Positions 25,725 through 34,229 of a stretch of DNA of 64,000 nucleotides are shown here, in pieces. The stretch covers positions 22,403 through 86,402 of the forward strand of contig JAADGS010000063.1 in assembly GCA_013152275.1 (NCBI GenBank). The letters are read 5' to 3'. Within the stretch, counting starts at the first letter, position 1. Each line of letters begins with the position of its first letter. Source of the stretch: Actinomycetota bacterium (GTDB lineage: Bacteria > Actinomycetota > Acidimicrobiia > Spongiisociales > UBA4744). Position numbers and translations under genes: made by a program. The notes under the pieces are model-generated. The model was not told where the DNA came from. It did no database searches and saw only the letters and a list, made by a program, of their open reading frames with translations.

Positions 25725-26228
25725 TCAGGCACTTTCTGTCCCCCCGCAGTTTGGGCCACGCAGCGGTTCATCGATCGTCTCGGGGCCGCGTGGAGGCCCG
25801 AGAGTCACCAAACCCGTGTCCACTTGAACGATGCCGTCGACGATCTCCACCGCGTAGCGATCCATGCCTCGGGGAGCAGGGCCCTCCCGCCACTCTCCAA
25901 GTCGGTTGAACTTCGAGCCATGGCATGGGCACTCGAACTCGCCAGACGAATCGCACCACGGCACCCGGCATCCCAGGTGTGGACATTTCCACGAGAGTGC
26001 CACGGTCTCGCCCTCGATTTCGGCCACATACCCACGAATGGCCGGCAACTCGGCGACATCCACGGTCGGGACGTCGGCGACGGGGCCTGCTTTCACCATT
26101 CCCCCGAAACCGGAGGTCTCGCCCGGCTTGAACATGTCCCAGCTTGTCCAGGCACCGGCAACACCAACGAGACCGAAACCCCATTTCCAGCCTCTGGCCA
26201 GCAGCTCTCTTCGGTTGATCTTGCTCAT
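25725..26228 (-). CDS. Rieske [2Fe-2S] protein of a b6f-type complex
   Basis: 167 residues from ATG 26228. One N-terminal anchor (about 14-30) follows a twin-arginine pair (INRRELLARG), so Tat insertion is likely. Cluster ligands are C82 and H84 (CPHLGC) and C100 and H103 (CPCHGS), with C87 and C102 as the disulfide pair. It takes electrons from quinol and passes them to cytochrome c. The start overlaps the subunit-IV-like gene by 4 nt. This is the standard Rieske of a bc complex. Confidence 0.95.
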   Translation of the reverse strand: MSKINRRELLARGWKWGFGLVGVAGAWTSWDMFKPGETSGFGGMVKAGPVADVPTVDVAELPAIRGYVAEIEGETVALSWKCPHLGCRVPWCDSSGEFECPCHGSKFNRLGEWREGPAPRGMDRYAVEIVDGIVQVDTGLVTLGPPRGPETIDEPLRGPNCGGTESA

Positions 26229-26746
26229 AGCTCTCCGTACCAATCCTTCCACGGCCAGACCCAACCCCAGTCGGGACCTCTGAACATGAACCCGATCAGC
26301 GTGAGCAGGATCCAGACGACCATGAAGATCGTGAACGTGGCGACGGCCACCTTACGGAATCTTGGCTGAAGGTGAGGGTTCCGGTCGATGTACGGCAACG
26401 CGGCCAAGCCGAGCACGATCGCGCCCGGCAAGAGGACTCCCGCCACCAGCGGATGGAAATGCGACAGGAGTTCCTGCAAGGCTGCAAAGTACCAAGGGGC
26501 CTTCTCGGGGTTCGGGGTCAAGTTCGGATTGGCGATCTCCCGCAGCGGAGCATTGAACACGACCGCAAGAAGCACGACGACTGCAACGACGACCAGAGCC
26601 GTCACGGCATGACGCACGAGCAGATGTGGCCACACCATCACCGGATCCTCCTCCGACAACACCTTCCGCTTCCCACCGGGCGGGATGCCGGGTACCACGC
26701 CAAGGACACGATGCCCCTTGATCACCTTCGGTTCCTGGTCGTCCAT
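26225..26746 (-). CDS. Cytochrome b C-terminal part, b6f subunit IV-like
   Basis: 173 residues from ATG 26746. After a soluble N-terminal segment of about 55 residues there are three membrane helices. The motif PEKAPWYFAALQELL is the conserved quinol-site (PEWY-like) region, followed by HPLVAGVLLPG. A separate subunit IV means that this cytochrome b is split as in b6f, not fused as in bc1. It lies 2 nt after the cytochrome b6-like gene. A second protein of this type begins at the right edge of the window. Confidence 0.92.
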   Translation of the reverse strand: MDDQEPKVIKGHRVLGVVPGIPPGGKRKVLSEEDPVMVWPHLLVRHAVTALVVVAVVVLLAVVFNAPLREIANPNLTPNPEKAPWYFAALQELLSHFHPLVAGVLLPGAIVLGLAALPYIDRNPHLQPRFRKVAVATFTIFMVVWILLTLIGFMFRGPDWGWVWPWKDWYGEL

Positions 26747-26748
26747 GG

Positions 26749-27507
26749 TCACCTCCCCACCGCTGCGACGTCCTCTTCGGCACGCTCCTCGTCGGTCGAC
26801 TGCGTCAACATCGAGTCCTTCCTCCAACGCCAGAGATGGAACGTCACCACGATCACCAGCACCGTCGGCAGCACGGCGACATGCAGCACGTAGAAGCGGA
26901 GCAGGGTGGAAGAGCCGACTTCGGAACCGCCCAACAGGATCTTCTCGATGAGGCCTCCCAGCACCGGCACGAAACCTGCCATCGAGCTTCCGACCGTCAC
27001 CGCCCAATACGCCAACTGATCCCAGGGAAGCAGATAGCCCGTGAACGAGAGCAGCAATGTGATGACGAGCAGGACGACTCCGATGACCCAGTTGAACTCC
27101 TTCGGCTTCTTGTACGCACCGCGATAGAACACCCGGGCCATGTGGATTGCCACGATGAGCACCATCAGGTGGGCAGACCAGCGGTGAACGTTACGCACGT
27201 ATTGCCCGAACGGAATACTCGTCTGGATGCGCAGAATATCGAGGTACGCCGACGCCGGAGACGGCACATAGAAGAACATCAGATAGATGCCCGACAGCAC
27301 GAGTGAGCCGAAGAGGACCAGAGCTGCAACACCCAGATACCACGAGTAGCGGAAGCCGATCTCCTTCCTCCTCATCTTCACGGGGTAGATGTGCAACAAG
27401 AAGCTCGCCCAGTGGCCGGCGGCACGGTCGCGCTCCGTCACGCGGTCGGGAGTCCTCCAGATGGAGCGCCCGATCGTGGACTCTCTCACTTGTTTCATCA
27501 GATTCAT
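26749..27507 (-). CDS. Cytochrome b6-like subunit (diheme, split type)
   Basis: 252 residues from ATG 27507, with four membrane helices. Helix B ligands are H108 (VHRWSAH) and H122 (AIHMARV), 14 apart. Helix D ligands are H209 (VLHVAVLP) and H224 (TFHLWRW), 15 apart, the spacing of b6 proteins. It forms the quinol-oxidising core with the subunit-IV-like protein and Rieske. The ATG overlaps the stop of the FAD/Fe-S protein gene by 4 nt, so the oxidoreductase and the bc core are co-translated. Confidence 0.93.
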   Translation of the reverse strand: MNLMKQVRESTIGRSIWRTPDRVTERDRAAGHWASFLLHIYPVKMRRKEIGFRYSWYLGVAALVLFGSLVLSGIYLMFFYVPSPASAYLDILRIQTSIPFGQYVRNVHRWSAHLMVLIVAIHMARVFYRGAYKKPKEFNWVIGVVLLVITLLLSFTGYLLPWDQLAYWAVTVGSSMAGFVPVLGGLIEKILLGGSEVGSSTLLRFYVLHVAVLPTVLVIVVTFHLWRWRKDSMLTQSTDEERAEEDVAAVGR

Positions 27508-29306
27508 ACTTGCACTCCCACTTTTGGCACCCCCACTCCCGTCCACAATCCCATGGACAGGGCGTCCGTCGGGCACCGCTCGATACAAAGCGCGCACCGA
27601 ATGCATGCACGCTCGTCGAACATCAGCGCCGTCGACCCTGCCGGACCGGCCCCAACCTCCTCTGCCGGAACGAGCGAGATCACATCGATCGGACACACGT
27701 CGGCGCACAGCGCGCACAGCACGCACTCACTGGCGTCGAGGAGGATGTTGGCAAAACAGCGTAGGCATCGTTTGGCCTCACACCGAGCCATCTCCTCGGT
27801 GAACCCTGTCTCGACCTCCGTCAGGCCGATGCGACGATCGGTCGGAGTCGTGGGGACATCGATGCGCCCGATACGGTCGTAGATGTCATCGAGACGGTGA
27901 AACTGCTCCAGCCGGACCATCTGGCCTCTCTGTTGCTCCTGGATCTCGCCACCGAACGCCTTGTGGATCTGCGCCGCGGCGATCCGACCGTCGGCGATAC
28001 CGAGGATCAGTGTTCGGGGCCCTTTTGCGGCGTCGCCACCGGCCCACACCATGGGTATCGACGTCTCGAGGGTGTCGGGATCGATCTGGATCGTCCTGCG
28101 GGGGGAGACCTGCGGACCGTCGGCGCCGAGCGCCTCGACATCGACCGACTGACCGATGGCCAGGATGATCGTGTCCGCCTCGTGCAGTTGAACATCATCG
28201 TGGTCGAACTTTGGCGCGAATCTCCCGTTCTCGTCGAACACCGACAGCACACCAATCGTTTCGAGTCCGGTAACGCGGCCACGAGTGTCCGTCAGGATGC
28301 GAGCGGGCCCGCGACGGTGCACGAACGCGATGTTCTCATTCACGGCCTCTTCGAGCTCGAACTCCGAGGCAGGCAACTCCTCGACCGATTCGAGCGAGAT
28401 GACCTTCACGTGTGTCGCTCCGGCTCGAGCCGCGGTGCGGGCAACGTCGAGAGCTTCGGTGATAGCGGCCGTCTCTTCCACCTGTTCGAACCGGCTTTCC
28501 AGAGCCTTGGTCTCGTAGGCGTCGCGCCGCAACGCAGTCCGTGCGGCATCCATCGCCACGTCGCCGCCGCCGATGACGATCACCTTCTCGCCGATGTCCA
28601 CCTCAAAACCTTGATTGGCGTTGAGGAGGAACTCGACGGCCTTCAAGACGCCATCTGCGTCGCCTCCGGGGATGTCGAGACCGCGTCCCAAGAACGCGCC
28701 GAACGACAAGAAGACGGCGTCGTGACGCTCTCGTAGTTGATCCAGCGTGACATCGGCACCGAGTCTCGTATTCAGCTGCACCTCGACACCCATGTCGACG
28801 ATTGCACGGATCTCCGCCGCGAGCAGGCTTCGATCGAGGCGATATTCGGGAATGCCGAGAACCATCATCCCGCCGAGAACTCCCGTCGCTTCATACACCG
28901 TCACCTTGTAGCCGAGACGTCGCAGGTCGTGCGCCGCCGACAGCCCTGTCGGCCCACCACCTACGATCCCCACGCTGTAGGGGAGATCGACGAGTGGTGC
29001 TCCAGCCACTTCCTTGTACATGTCGCTGCCTGCTTCGACCCCGTACCTCTCGGTGACGAACCTCTTCAACGCCCGAATGGCGATCGGCCGGTCGATCTCC
29101 CCCCGGCGACACTCGTCTTCGCATGGTGCAGCGCACACACGACCGCAGACCGAGGCAAATGGGTTCGGCAACCGGGCGGTCAAATAGGCGAACTCGTCCT
29201 CACCGTCCGCGATGGCGGCCACGTATGCGCCTGCGTTCGTGTGAACGGGGCATGCGGCCAGACACGGGATGTTCTCGTCGTAGAACTGGAGGGGCCCGAT
29301 CGTCAT
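27504..29306 (-). CDS. GltD-like FAD/NAD(P)H oxidoreductase with C-terminal ferredoxin domain
   Basis: 600 residues from ATG 29306. The N-terminal Fe-S region has cysteines in IPCLAACPVHT and SVCGRVCAAPCEDECRR, as in the glutamate synthase small subunit. Next is an FAD site (GIVGGGPTGLSAAHDL) and a NAD(P)H site (VIVIGGGDVAMDAARTA). The C-terminus adds two [4Fe-4S] motifs, CVLCALCADVCP and CIRCALCIERCP. Relatives pass electrons between NAD(P)H, flavin and ferredoxin-type centres. Here it sits inside a bc-complex operon with no glutamate synthase large subunit nearby. An entry point from NAD(P)H or ferredoxin into the quinone pool is an inference, not established. Confidence 0.85.
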   Translation of the reverse strand: MTIGPLQFYDENIPCLAACPVHTNAGAYVAAIADGEDEFAYLTARLPNPFASVCGRVCAAPCEDECRRGEIDRPIAIRALKRFVTERYGVEAGSDMYKEVAGAPLVDLPYSVGIVGGGPTGLSAAHDLRRLGYKVTVYEATGVLGGMMVLGIPEYRLDRSLLAAEIRAIVDMGVEVQLNTRLGADVTLDQLRERHDAVFLSFGAFLGRGLDIPGGDADGVLKAVEFLLNANQGFEVDIGEKVIVIGGGDVAMDAARTALRRDAYETKALESRFEQVEETAAITEALDVARTAARAGATHVKVISLESVEELPASEFELEEAVNENIAFVHRRGPARILTDTRGRVTGLETIGVLSVFDENGRFAPKFDHDDVQLHEADTIILAIGQSVDVEALGADGPQVSPRRTIQIDPDTLETSIPMVWAGGDAAKGPRTLILGIADGRIAAAQIHKAFGGEIQEQQRGQMVRLEQFHRLDDIYDRIGRIDVPTTPTDRRIGLTEVETGFTEEMARCEAKRCLRCFANILLDASECVLCALCADVCPIDVISLVPAEEVGAGPAGSTALMFDERACIRCALCIERCPTDALSMGLWTGVGVPKVGVQV

Positions 29307-29542
29307 ATCTTCTGCGCCTTCTGCAGGTGGCGAAGCGCCACCATACCGACCGCCAGCGCCGTAAACCAGACCCCCGAGACCACAATGTCCTGGACGGCTC
29401 TCGGGGCGCCGGAGATCGGGGCCACCTTGAACAGCACCGAAGGCAACCACACGGTCATGAGGAAGAAGGAGAAGAACAGGACGAAGGCGCGCGCATACGC
29501 GCCTTTCCAGGTGAACGATTCGTGACCCGGTTTCACGACCAT
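29303..29542 (-). CDS. Small two-helix membrane protein homologous to the NarI C-terminal extension
   Basis: 79 residues from ATG 29542 (ribosome site ggaagg upstream). Two hydrophobic helices flank the motif SGAPRAVQD. The last 50 residues align without gaps to the last 50 residues of NarI in this window (TVWLPS, SGAPR, VQD, SG and the final LR..Q....I are shared, about half identical). It is the first gene of the bc operon and overlaps the FAD/Fe-S gene by 4 nt. I do not know the family; a membrane anchor or quinone-side adaptor for the FAD/Fe-S protein is a guess. Confidence 0.75.
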   Translation of the reverse strand: MVVKPGHESFTWKGAYARAFVLFFSFFLMTVWLPSVLFKVAPISGAPRAVQDIVVSGVWFTALAVGMVALRHLQKAQKI

Positions 29543-29891
29543 GACCACGAATCCTTCCGAGCGGACGAGGGCTGTGAAACTACCCGACGGGACCCGAAGC
29601 CACCGGCCTCTCGATGCACCGCACCGTTGCACTCGAAGAGAACTTCCACCGTGGATGCGAGCAACATCAAGCGGACCATCGGTTCTCTCCCTCTCGTGAA
29701 CGCGTGCATCATATCCCCGTGTCTGACCGTACCTCTGGCTGTCGTCTTCGAGCGCTCGGGAACTCGCAGATTCGAGCCGGCCATCCGAGCCTACCGCGCA
29801 ACGGATCATCAGCGAACTCGAATACTATGACACGAGGATCCTTATTGATAAGATCCACCAATCCCTAGGCGATAACGGGGTCGAGGGAATA
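29543..29891. promoter_or_regulatory. Divergent regulatory region, bc operon and tetraheme cytochrome
   Basis: 349 bp between the leftward bc operon and the rightward tetraheme gene. No convincing coding region. An imperfect inverted repeat ggatc(c)ttat-tg-ataagatcc at 29836-29856 lies 36 nt before the tetraheme start and could be an operator. The AT-rich part near 29820-29860 is the likely promoter zone. Confidence 0.5.
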
Positions 29892-31382
29892 ATGATCGGA
29901 GGGATCATGAGACGGACCCGCCTTTTCGCCGTGCTGTTTGTGTTCACACTTGTCGCTGCCGCCTGTTCGAGTACAGCCGAGACGACAACGACCACGACAC
30001 CGGTACAGACGACGACAACGACGAAAGCCGCCACCACGACAACCGCCATGAAGGTCGCCCAAGGAGATGTCGTCAAAGGCGGCCTCTTGTACGACAAGTG
30101 GTGGAAAGCCCTCGGTATCGACGAGCCATCCGGCGACATGCCACTGTGGGCAACCCAGAGTACGAATACCCGATCCGGAGCCGCCACCTGGCGCTGCAAA
30201 GAGTGCCACGGCTGGGACTACAAGGGCGCCGAGGGTGTCTATGCCTCCGGTTCCCACGCGACCGGATTCCCCGGAATCTGGGATGCGCGGTCCAAGTCGT
30301 ATGACGATTTGAAGGCCATCCTCACGACGGGGGATCACGATTTCTCCGTGATGGGCGACGCAGCCCTGGAGGACTTGATCACGTTCGTCCAACAGGGCCT
30401 CGTGGACACGTCGAAGTACATCAACGCCGACAAGACCCTCATCGGGGCCGATCCCGACCGAGGCGACGGACTCTTCGACAGTGCCTGTGCGGCCTGTCAC
30501 GGTGCGGACGGCACGACGATCAATTTCGGTTCTGACGAAGAGCCCGAGTTCGTGGGTACCGTCGCATCGGACAACCCGTGGGAAGCGCTTCACAAGATTC
30601 GCGTCGGCCAGCCGGGCGCGGCGATGCCGGCGGCGCTGAACGGCGACTGGACCATCCAGGACATGATCGACGTCATTGGCCATGCCCAGACGTTCCCCAC
30701 CGAGAAGACCGGGGAGGATCTGAGCGCAATAGCGTTGGGCGGCAGACTCTACGACAAGTGGTTCAAAGTCGCGGGCGTGGACGCGCCCGACGGCGACATG
30801 CCGCTGTGGGCAAACCAGTCCACGAACACCCGTAGCGGCGCCGATACCTGGCGCTGCAAAGAGTGCCACGGCTGGGACTACAAGGGTGCCGACGGTGTCT
30901 ATGCCTCCGGTTCCCACGCGACCGGATTCCCCGGAGTCTGGGATGCACGAGACTGGACCAGCGAACAGATCGTTGCCCAGATCTCCGGCAAGAACGACCC
31001 GAATCACGACTTCTCGCCGTATCTGTCCCATGACCAGCTGCACGCACTCGCCGTGTTCATCACCAACGGCATGTTCGACAAGTCGACGCTGTTCGATCCG
31101 GCCACGAAGACACCCACGGCAGGCGATGCCGCCGAAGGGAAGAAGCTCTACGACGCAGGATGCGCGGCGTGCCACGGTGCGGACGGCACGCAGATCAACT
31201 TCGGTGACGACGCCGAACCCGAGTATGTGGGGACGGTCATGGTCGACAACCCGTGGGAAGGTTCGCACAAGATCATGTTCGGCCAGCCCGGAACCGGTAT
31301 GCCGACCGGGATCGAGAGCGGCTTGAGCATCGAGCAGCTTCTCGACCTGATCAAGTACATGCAGACGTTCCCGACCAGCTAG
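29892..31382 (+). CDS. Tetraheme c-type cytochrome lipoprotein with internal duplication
   Basis: 496 residues from ATG 29892 (ATG 29907 also possible). A signal peptide with lipobox VAAAC is followed by a Thr-rich linker of about 30 residues. Two homologous halves of 220 residues each carry one CKECHGWDYKG heme site and one CAACHGADGT heme site, so four hemes in all. The halves are so alike that about 100 bp around CKECH are almost unchanged (see repeat). As a periplasm-facing lipoprotein it could relay electrons from the divergent bc complex; the acceptor is unknown. A strong terminator follows. Confidence 0.87.
   Translation: MIGGIMRRTRLFAVLFVFTLVAAACSSTAETTTTTTPVQTTTTTKAATTTTAMKVAQGDVVKGGLLYDKWWKALGIDEPSGDMPLWATQSTNTRSGAATWRCKECHGWDYKGAEGVYASGSHATGFPGIWDARSKSYDDLKAILTTGDHDFSVMGDAALEDLITFVQQGLVDTSKYINADKTLIGADPDRGDGLFDSACAACHGADGTTINFGSDEEPEFVGTVASDNPWEALHKIRVGQPGAAMPAALNGDWTIQDMIDVIGHAQTFPTEKTGEDLSAIALGGRLYDKWFKVAGVDAPDGDMPLWANQSTNTRSGADTWRCKECHGWDYKGADGVYASGSHATGFPGVWDARDWTSEQIVAQISGKNDPNHDFSPYLSHDQLHALAVFITNGMFDKSTLFDPATKTPTAGDAAEGKKLYDAGCAACHGADGTQINFGDDAEPEYVGTVMVDNPWEGSHKIMFGQPGTGMPTGIESGLSIEQLLDLIKYMQTFPTS
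30187..30289. repeat. Internal repeat, copy 1 (CKECH heme region)
   Basis: About 103 bp repeated at 30847-30949, exactly 660 bp (220 codons) downstream, with only about five mismatches. It encodes TWRCKECHGWDYKG through FPGIWDAR. The surrounding halves are more diverged, so this patch has been duplicated late or kept alike by gene conversion. Confidence 0.88.
30847..30949. repeat. Internal repeat, copy 2 (CKECH heme region)
   Basis: Second copy of the 103-bp block at 30187-30289, in the same frame and orientation. Confidence 0.88.
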
Positions 31383-31406
31383 AGACCCTCGCCAACATCG
31401 ACAATT

Positions 31407-31432
31407 GCGGCCCCCGGATTGCCGGGGGCCGC
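31407..31432 (+). terminator. Perfect 11-bp hairpin after tetraheme cytochrome gene
   Basis: gcggcccccgg-attg-ccgggggccgc, 24 nt after the stop at 31382, followed by tgctttgg. A strong rho-independent-type stem with a short T run. Confidence 0.75.
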
Positions 31433-31440
31433 TGCTTTGG

Positions 31441-31446
31441 TAACGT
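31441..31446 (+). promoter_or_regulatory. Putative -10 box (taacgt) for leaderless mobA
   Basis: TAACGT ends 6 nt before ATG 31453 and no ribosome site is present. The terminator just upstream implies that mobA has its own promoter. Confidence 0.45.
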
Positions 31447-31452
31447 CGCCCC

Positions 31453-32025
31453 ATGGCACTCGGAGTCATCCTCGCCGGCGGAATGTCACGACGCATGGGA
31501 ACCGACAAGGCACTCGTCGACGTGGCCGGACGCCCCATGGTCGAATGGGTTGCCGCAGCACTCCACCGCGTGTGTGACACGACGATCGTCGTCGGCCGCG
31601 AGGATCTCGATGGCCTGCGATGTGTGCCGGACACACAGACGCGCGTTCGTGGCCCGCTCGCCGGCCTCGTGACTGCGCTCGGGTCGGCGCACGGCCAGGC
31701 CGTCCTACTGGTTGCAGTGGACCAACCCTTCCTTCGATCCCAGACGATGCAGAGGCTGCTCGACCTGGCTTCGAACGAGGCAGTGGTACCGATCGATGGA
31801 GCCAGGCAGGTGACCTGCGCCGTCTATCCGGCCTCCTGGGCATCCGAGACGATCGACGAGGTCGAATCCGGCGGCTCGATCCAGTCGCTCCTCGACCGGC
31901 TGGCACATCGCCGGGTCGAAGAATCGGAGTGGCGCGCGTGGGACGAGGATGGGCGCTCCTGGTTCAGCGTCGACACTTCCGGGGCACTGACCGAAGGCCT
32001 GGCCCGGTACGGGCCCCCCGGATAG
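31453..32025 (+). CDS. mobA: Molybdenum cofactor guanylyltransferase
   Basis: 190 residues. The nucleotidyltransferase signature LAGGMSRRMGTDKAL is at 7-21, with the GTP-binding loop and Lys. VAVDQPFL is the metal-binding region and RGPLAGLVTAL is also conserved. MobA joins GMP to molybdopterin to make the bis-MGD cofactor that NarG needs, so its place near the nar operon makes sense. The protein is of normal length for the family. It is convergent with moaA; the 80 bp between them hold no clear terminator. Confidence 0.9.
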   Translation: MALGVILAGGMSRRMGTDKALVDVAGRPMVEWVAAALHRVCDTTIVVGREDLDGLRCVPDTQTRVRGPLAGLVTALGSAHGQAVLLVAVDQPFLRSQTMQRLLDLASNEAVVPIDGARQVTCAVYPASWASETIDEVESGGSIQSLLDRLAHRRVEESEWRAWDEDGRSWFSVDTSGALTEGLARYGPPG

Positions 32026-32105
32026 CAGCCGGCAGGGACACTCGCCCCGGTTGCCCACTCCCACGCCGGGTACCGGATACGAAGCACGGGCAGGCGAAGC
32101 CTGGC

Positions 32106-33128
32106 CTATCCCCCGATATAGCTCATCTCCACTCTGGGCAGGTCCGAGGTCCGCGACGAGCGGAGTTCCGAGTATCGGTCATCACGGCGCTCCCATAGAC
32201 GTGTGATCTGCGCCGAGATCTCGTCATCGGACGCGCCGGACCGCAGTGGGGACCGCAGATCACGACCAGTCGTCGCGAACAGGCATGTGTACAGCGACCC
32301 GTCGGCCGAGACCCGAACCCTCGTGCACGAGCCACAAAACGGCATCGTGACGGAAGCGATCACCCCGATCTCACCACCACCGTCGACGTAGCGAAAGCGC
32401 CTGGCGACCTCTCCCGGGTAACGCGGCGCCAGCGCTTCGATTGGATAGACCGCATCGACCGTCTCGATGATCTCGCCGGCGGGTACCACGTCATCGAGAC
32501 GCCAGCCGTTCGTGCCTCCCACGTCCATGTACTCGATGAACCGCAGGATGTGACCCGTGCCCCGGAACTCTCGTGCCATGTCGACGATCGTATGATCGTT
32601 GATACCACGTTGGATCACGGCGTTGATCTTCACCGGTCCCAGTCCGACCTCTGCTGCGACGTTGATCCCGTCCAGAACCCTGGCGACAGGAAAGTCGACG
32701 TCATTCATCGCACGGAACACGGTGTCATCCAGCGAATCGAGACTGACGGACACCCGATCGAGACCGGCGTCCTTCAAGTCGGCCGCATGCTGGGCCAAGA
32801 GAGCCCCGTTTGTCGTCAGGGTGAGATCATCGATTCCATCGATCGCACTCAGGCCGGCAATCAGATGACCCAGATTCCTCCGCAGTAGCGGTTCGCCACC
32901 GGTGATACGAACCTTGCGAACCCCGAGTCCGGCGAAGATCCGCACCAACCGCTCGATCTCCTCGAGGCTGAGCAGGAGATCCCGGCTGAGAAACTCCCAC
33001 TCCCGATTGAAGATCTCCTTCGGCATGCAATACGTGCAACGAAAGTTGCAGCGGTCGGTGACCGAGATACGCAGATCTCGAAGGCATCGCTCAAACGTGT
33101 CCGCTATGGCAGTACGGTCATCAGTCAT
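32106..33128 (-). CDS. moaA: GTP 3',8-cyclase, molybdopterin biosynthesis
   Basis: 340-residue radical SAM enzyme. The N-terminal cluster is C27, C31 and C34 (CNFRCTYC) and the C-terminal GTP-side cluster is in [15 protein letters not shown] plus a later cysteine (YTCLFA). The SAM glycine motif ITGGEPLLR is near 74-82. The C-terminus ends in GG, which is required for catalysis. It makes the first committed step of molybdenum cofactor synthesis. ATG 33128 is embedded in three heptamer repeats and lies 8 nt after a tagact box. Confidence 0.96.
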   Translation of the reverse strand: MTDDRTAIADTFERCLRDLRISVTDRCNFRCTYCMPKEIFNREWEFLSRDLLLSLEEIERLVRIFAGLGVRKVRITGGEPLLRRNLGHLIAGLSAIDGIDDLTLTTNGALLAQHAADLKDAGLDRVSVSLDSLDDTVFRAMNDVDFPVARVLDGINVAAEVGLGPVKINAVIQRGINDHTIVDMAREFRGTGHILRFIEYMDVGGTNGWRLDDVVPAGEIIETVDAVYPIEALAPRYPGEVARRFRYVDGGGEIGVIASVTMPFCGSCTRVRVSADGSLYTCLFATTGRDLRSPLRSGASDDEISAQITRLWERRDDRYSELRSSRTSDLPRVEMSYIGG

Positions 33129-33140
33129 CAGTCATCAGTC
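33120..33140. repeat. Heptamer tandem repeat (atcagtc) x3 at the moaA start
   Basis: Three exact copies of atcagtc cover the moaA start codon. On the coding strand this gives three ATGs; only the middle one opens moaA, the first is followed at once by a stop. A related heptamer (gtcagtc) is repeated seven times upstream of the racemase at 59347. Confidence 0.85.
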
Positions 33141-33142
33141 TA
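33137..33142 (-). promoter_or_regulatory. Putative -10 box (tagact) upstream of moaA
   Basis: TAGACT on the minus strand, 8 nt before ATG 33128, identical to the box before the hybE-like gene. No ribosome site is seen. The other 190 bp toward narI contain only a hairpin-like gggtcga-cacgga-tcgaccc at 33241-33260, possibly the nar operon terminator. Confidence 0.35.
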
Positions 33143-33240
33143 TGTTCGGACCGCAGTATGCAGATCCGATCCGCCTGCGGCAAAACGCCCAGCGCCTTGG
33201 CCGGTGACATTCGTGGTGTCGATGCCGAGGCAGGGGCGTC

Positions 33241-33260
33241 GGGTCGACACGGATCGACCC
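33241..33260 (-). terminator. Hairpin downstream of narI
   Basis: gggtcga and tcgaccc pair perfectly (7 bp, 6-nt loop), 70 nt after the narI stop. It may end the nar transcript before moaA; there is no T-tract. Confidence 0.35.
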
Positions 33261-33329
33261 GTCCCATTCGTTCGAGTCGAGTTGTCGGGTCGATCCGATG
33301 TCGATCGCAAGACCCGCACAACGACGGCG

Positions 33330-34229
33330 CTAGATCCTGGCGGTCCGTTGTGCCCAGCGCAGACCGAAGATCACGAAGGCCAGCAGGACCAGCCAGGTAC
33401 CGCTGGCCGCGAGATCCTGCACCAGACGCGGGGCGCCCGACAGCGCCGAGCTCTCCAGCAGCGCCGAGGGCAGCCAGACGGTACCGACTGCGAAGACAAC
33501 GACGATGAGCACACCCCGCAGCCAGGCCGAGCCCCAGCTGATCCCCGACAGCCTCGGGACTTCTCTCCGCACCCAGACGACGATCTGCCACGGCCGTATC
33601 AGGTATCCGAGCGGCACCGTGATGATGTGTACCAGCCGGGAGAAGGGGAAGAGCGCGAGGAAGACGAAGAACAACACGACGTGCGTCTGCGTAATGAACG
33701 GCATCGAAGCCAACAGATCCGCACGGGGCTGAAGCGACAGCAGTGAGCGCACGTAGGGGACCATCACGCCGAGCCCCCACACCGACCCGAACCGGTACAA
33801 CACCGCGGTCAGCACTCCAGTGAGCACCTGGAAGCCGACAAGTGTCAGCACGATGCCATCCATCAATGAGGTCACCGCGCGGACTCTGTGCTCCGTCAGA
33901 CGTCGATACCCGAGCACGAGCAGCCCACCGAGTGCCCAAACGCCGAGAGCGAACCCCGTGGCCTCCAGCAGGTAGAGGCGGACCGGAGCCCTATTCCAGA
34001 CGAGGAATGTCTCCGGTACCACCAAGGCAACGAGGTGGGCGGTGAGGATGACCACGACCCCCCAGTGGAACGACACCGAGCCCCAGAAGAGCTTCTTGCG
34101 CTCCAGCAGTTGCGAGGACAATGACGACATGGTGAACGGACGGCGAACGGCACGATAGAACGTGCCGATCACCGCCACGGCGGTCGCCACGTACGGGAAG
34201 ATCACGAACAACAACAGGTTCCAGTTCAT
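33330..34229 (-). CDS. narI: Nitrate reductase gamma subunit with C-terminal two-helix extension
   Basis: 299 residues; NarI is normally about 225. The NarI core has five helices and the four heme b ligands H55 (FHWGVVV), H65 (LTAHLVAL), H183 (QTHVVLF) and H201 (RLVHIITV). It takes electrons from quinol and passes them to NarH. The last 80 or so residues (from about 220) form an extra two-helix module ending SGAPRLVQDLAASG and RWAQRTARI, which matches the free-standing 79-residue protein at 29303-29542. Start overlaps narJ by 4 nt. Confidence 0.93.
   Translation of the reverse strand: MNWNLLLFVIFPYVATAVAVIGTFYRAVRRPFTMSSLSSQLLERKKLFWGSVSFHWGVVVILTAHLVALVVPETFLVWNRAPVRLYLLEATGFALGVWALGGLLVLGYRRLTEHRVRAVTSLMDGIVLTLVGFQVLTGVLTAVLYRFGSVWGLGVMVPYVRSLLSLQPRADLLASMPFITQTHVVLFFVFLALFPFSRLVHIITVPLGYLIRPWQIVVWVRREVPRLSGISWGSAWLRGVLIVVVFAVGTVWLPSALLESSALSGAPRLVQDLAASGTWLVLLAFVIFGLRWAQRTARI

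Noticed and set aside
29543..29809. N-terminal extension of the 79-residue membrane protein
   Set aside because: The frame stays open to 29809 but the extra residues show no hydrophobic or domain pattern, and ATG 29542 has a ribosome site.
33296..33329. Rex-type operator searched for in the nuo, nar, rex and bc upstream regions
   Set aside because: No ttgtga...tcacaa pair was found by eye in any of them; a motif scan would be needed.
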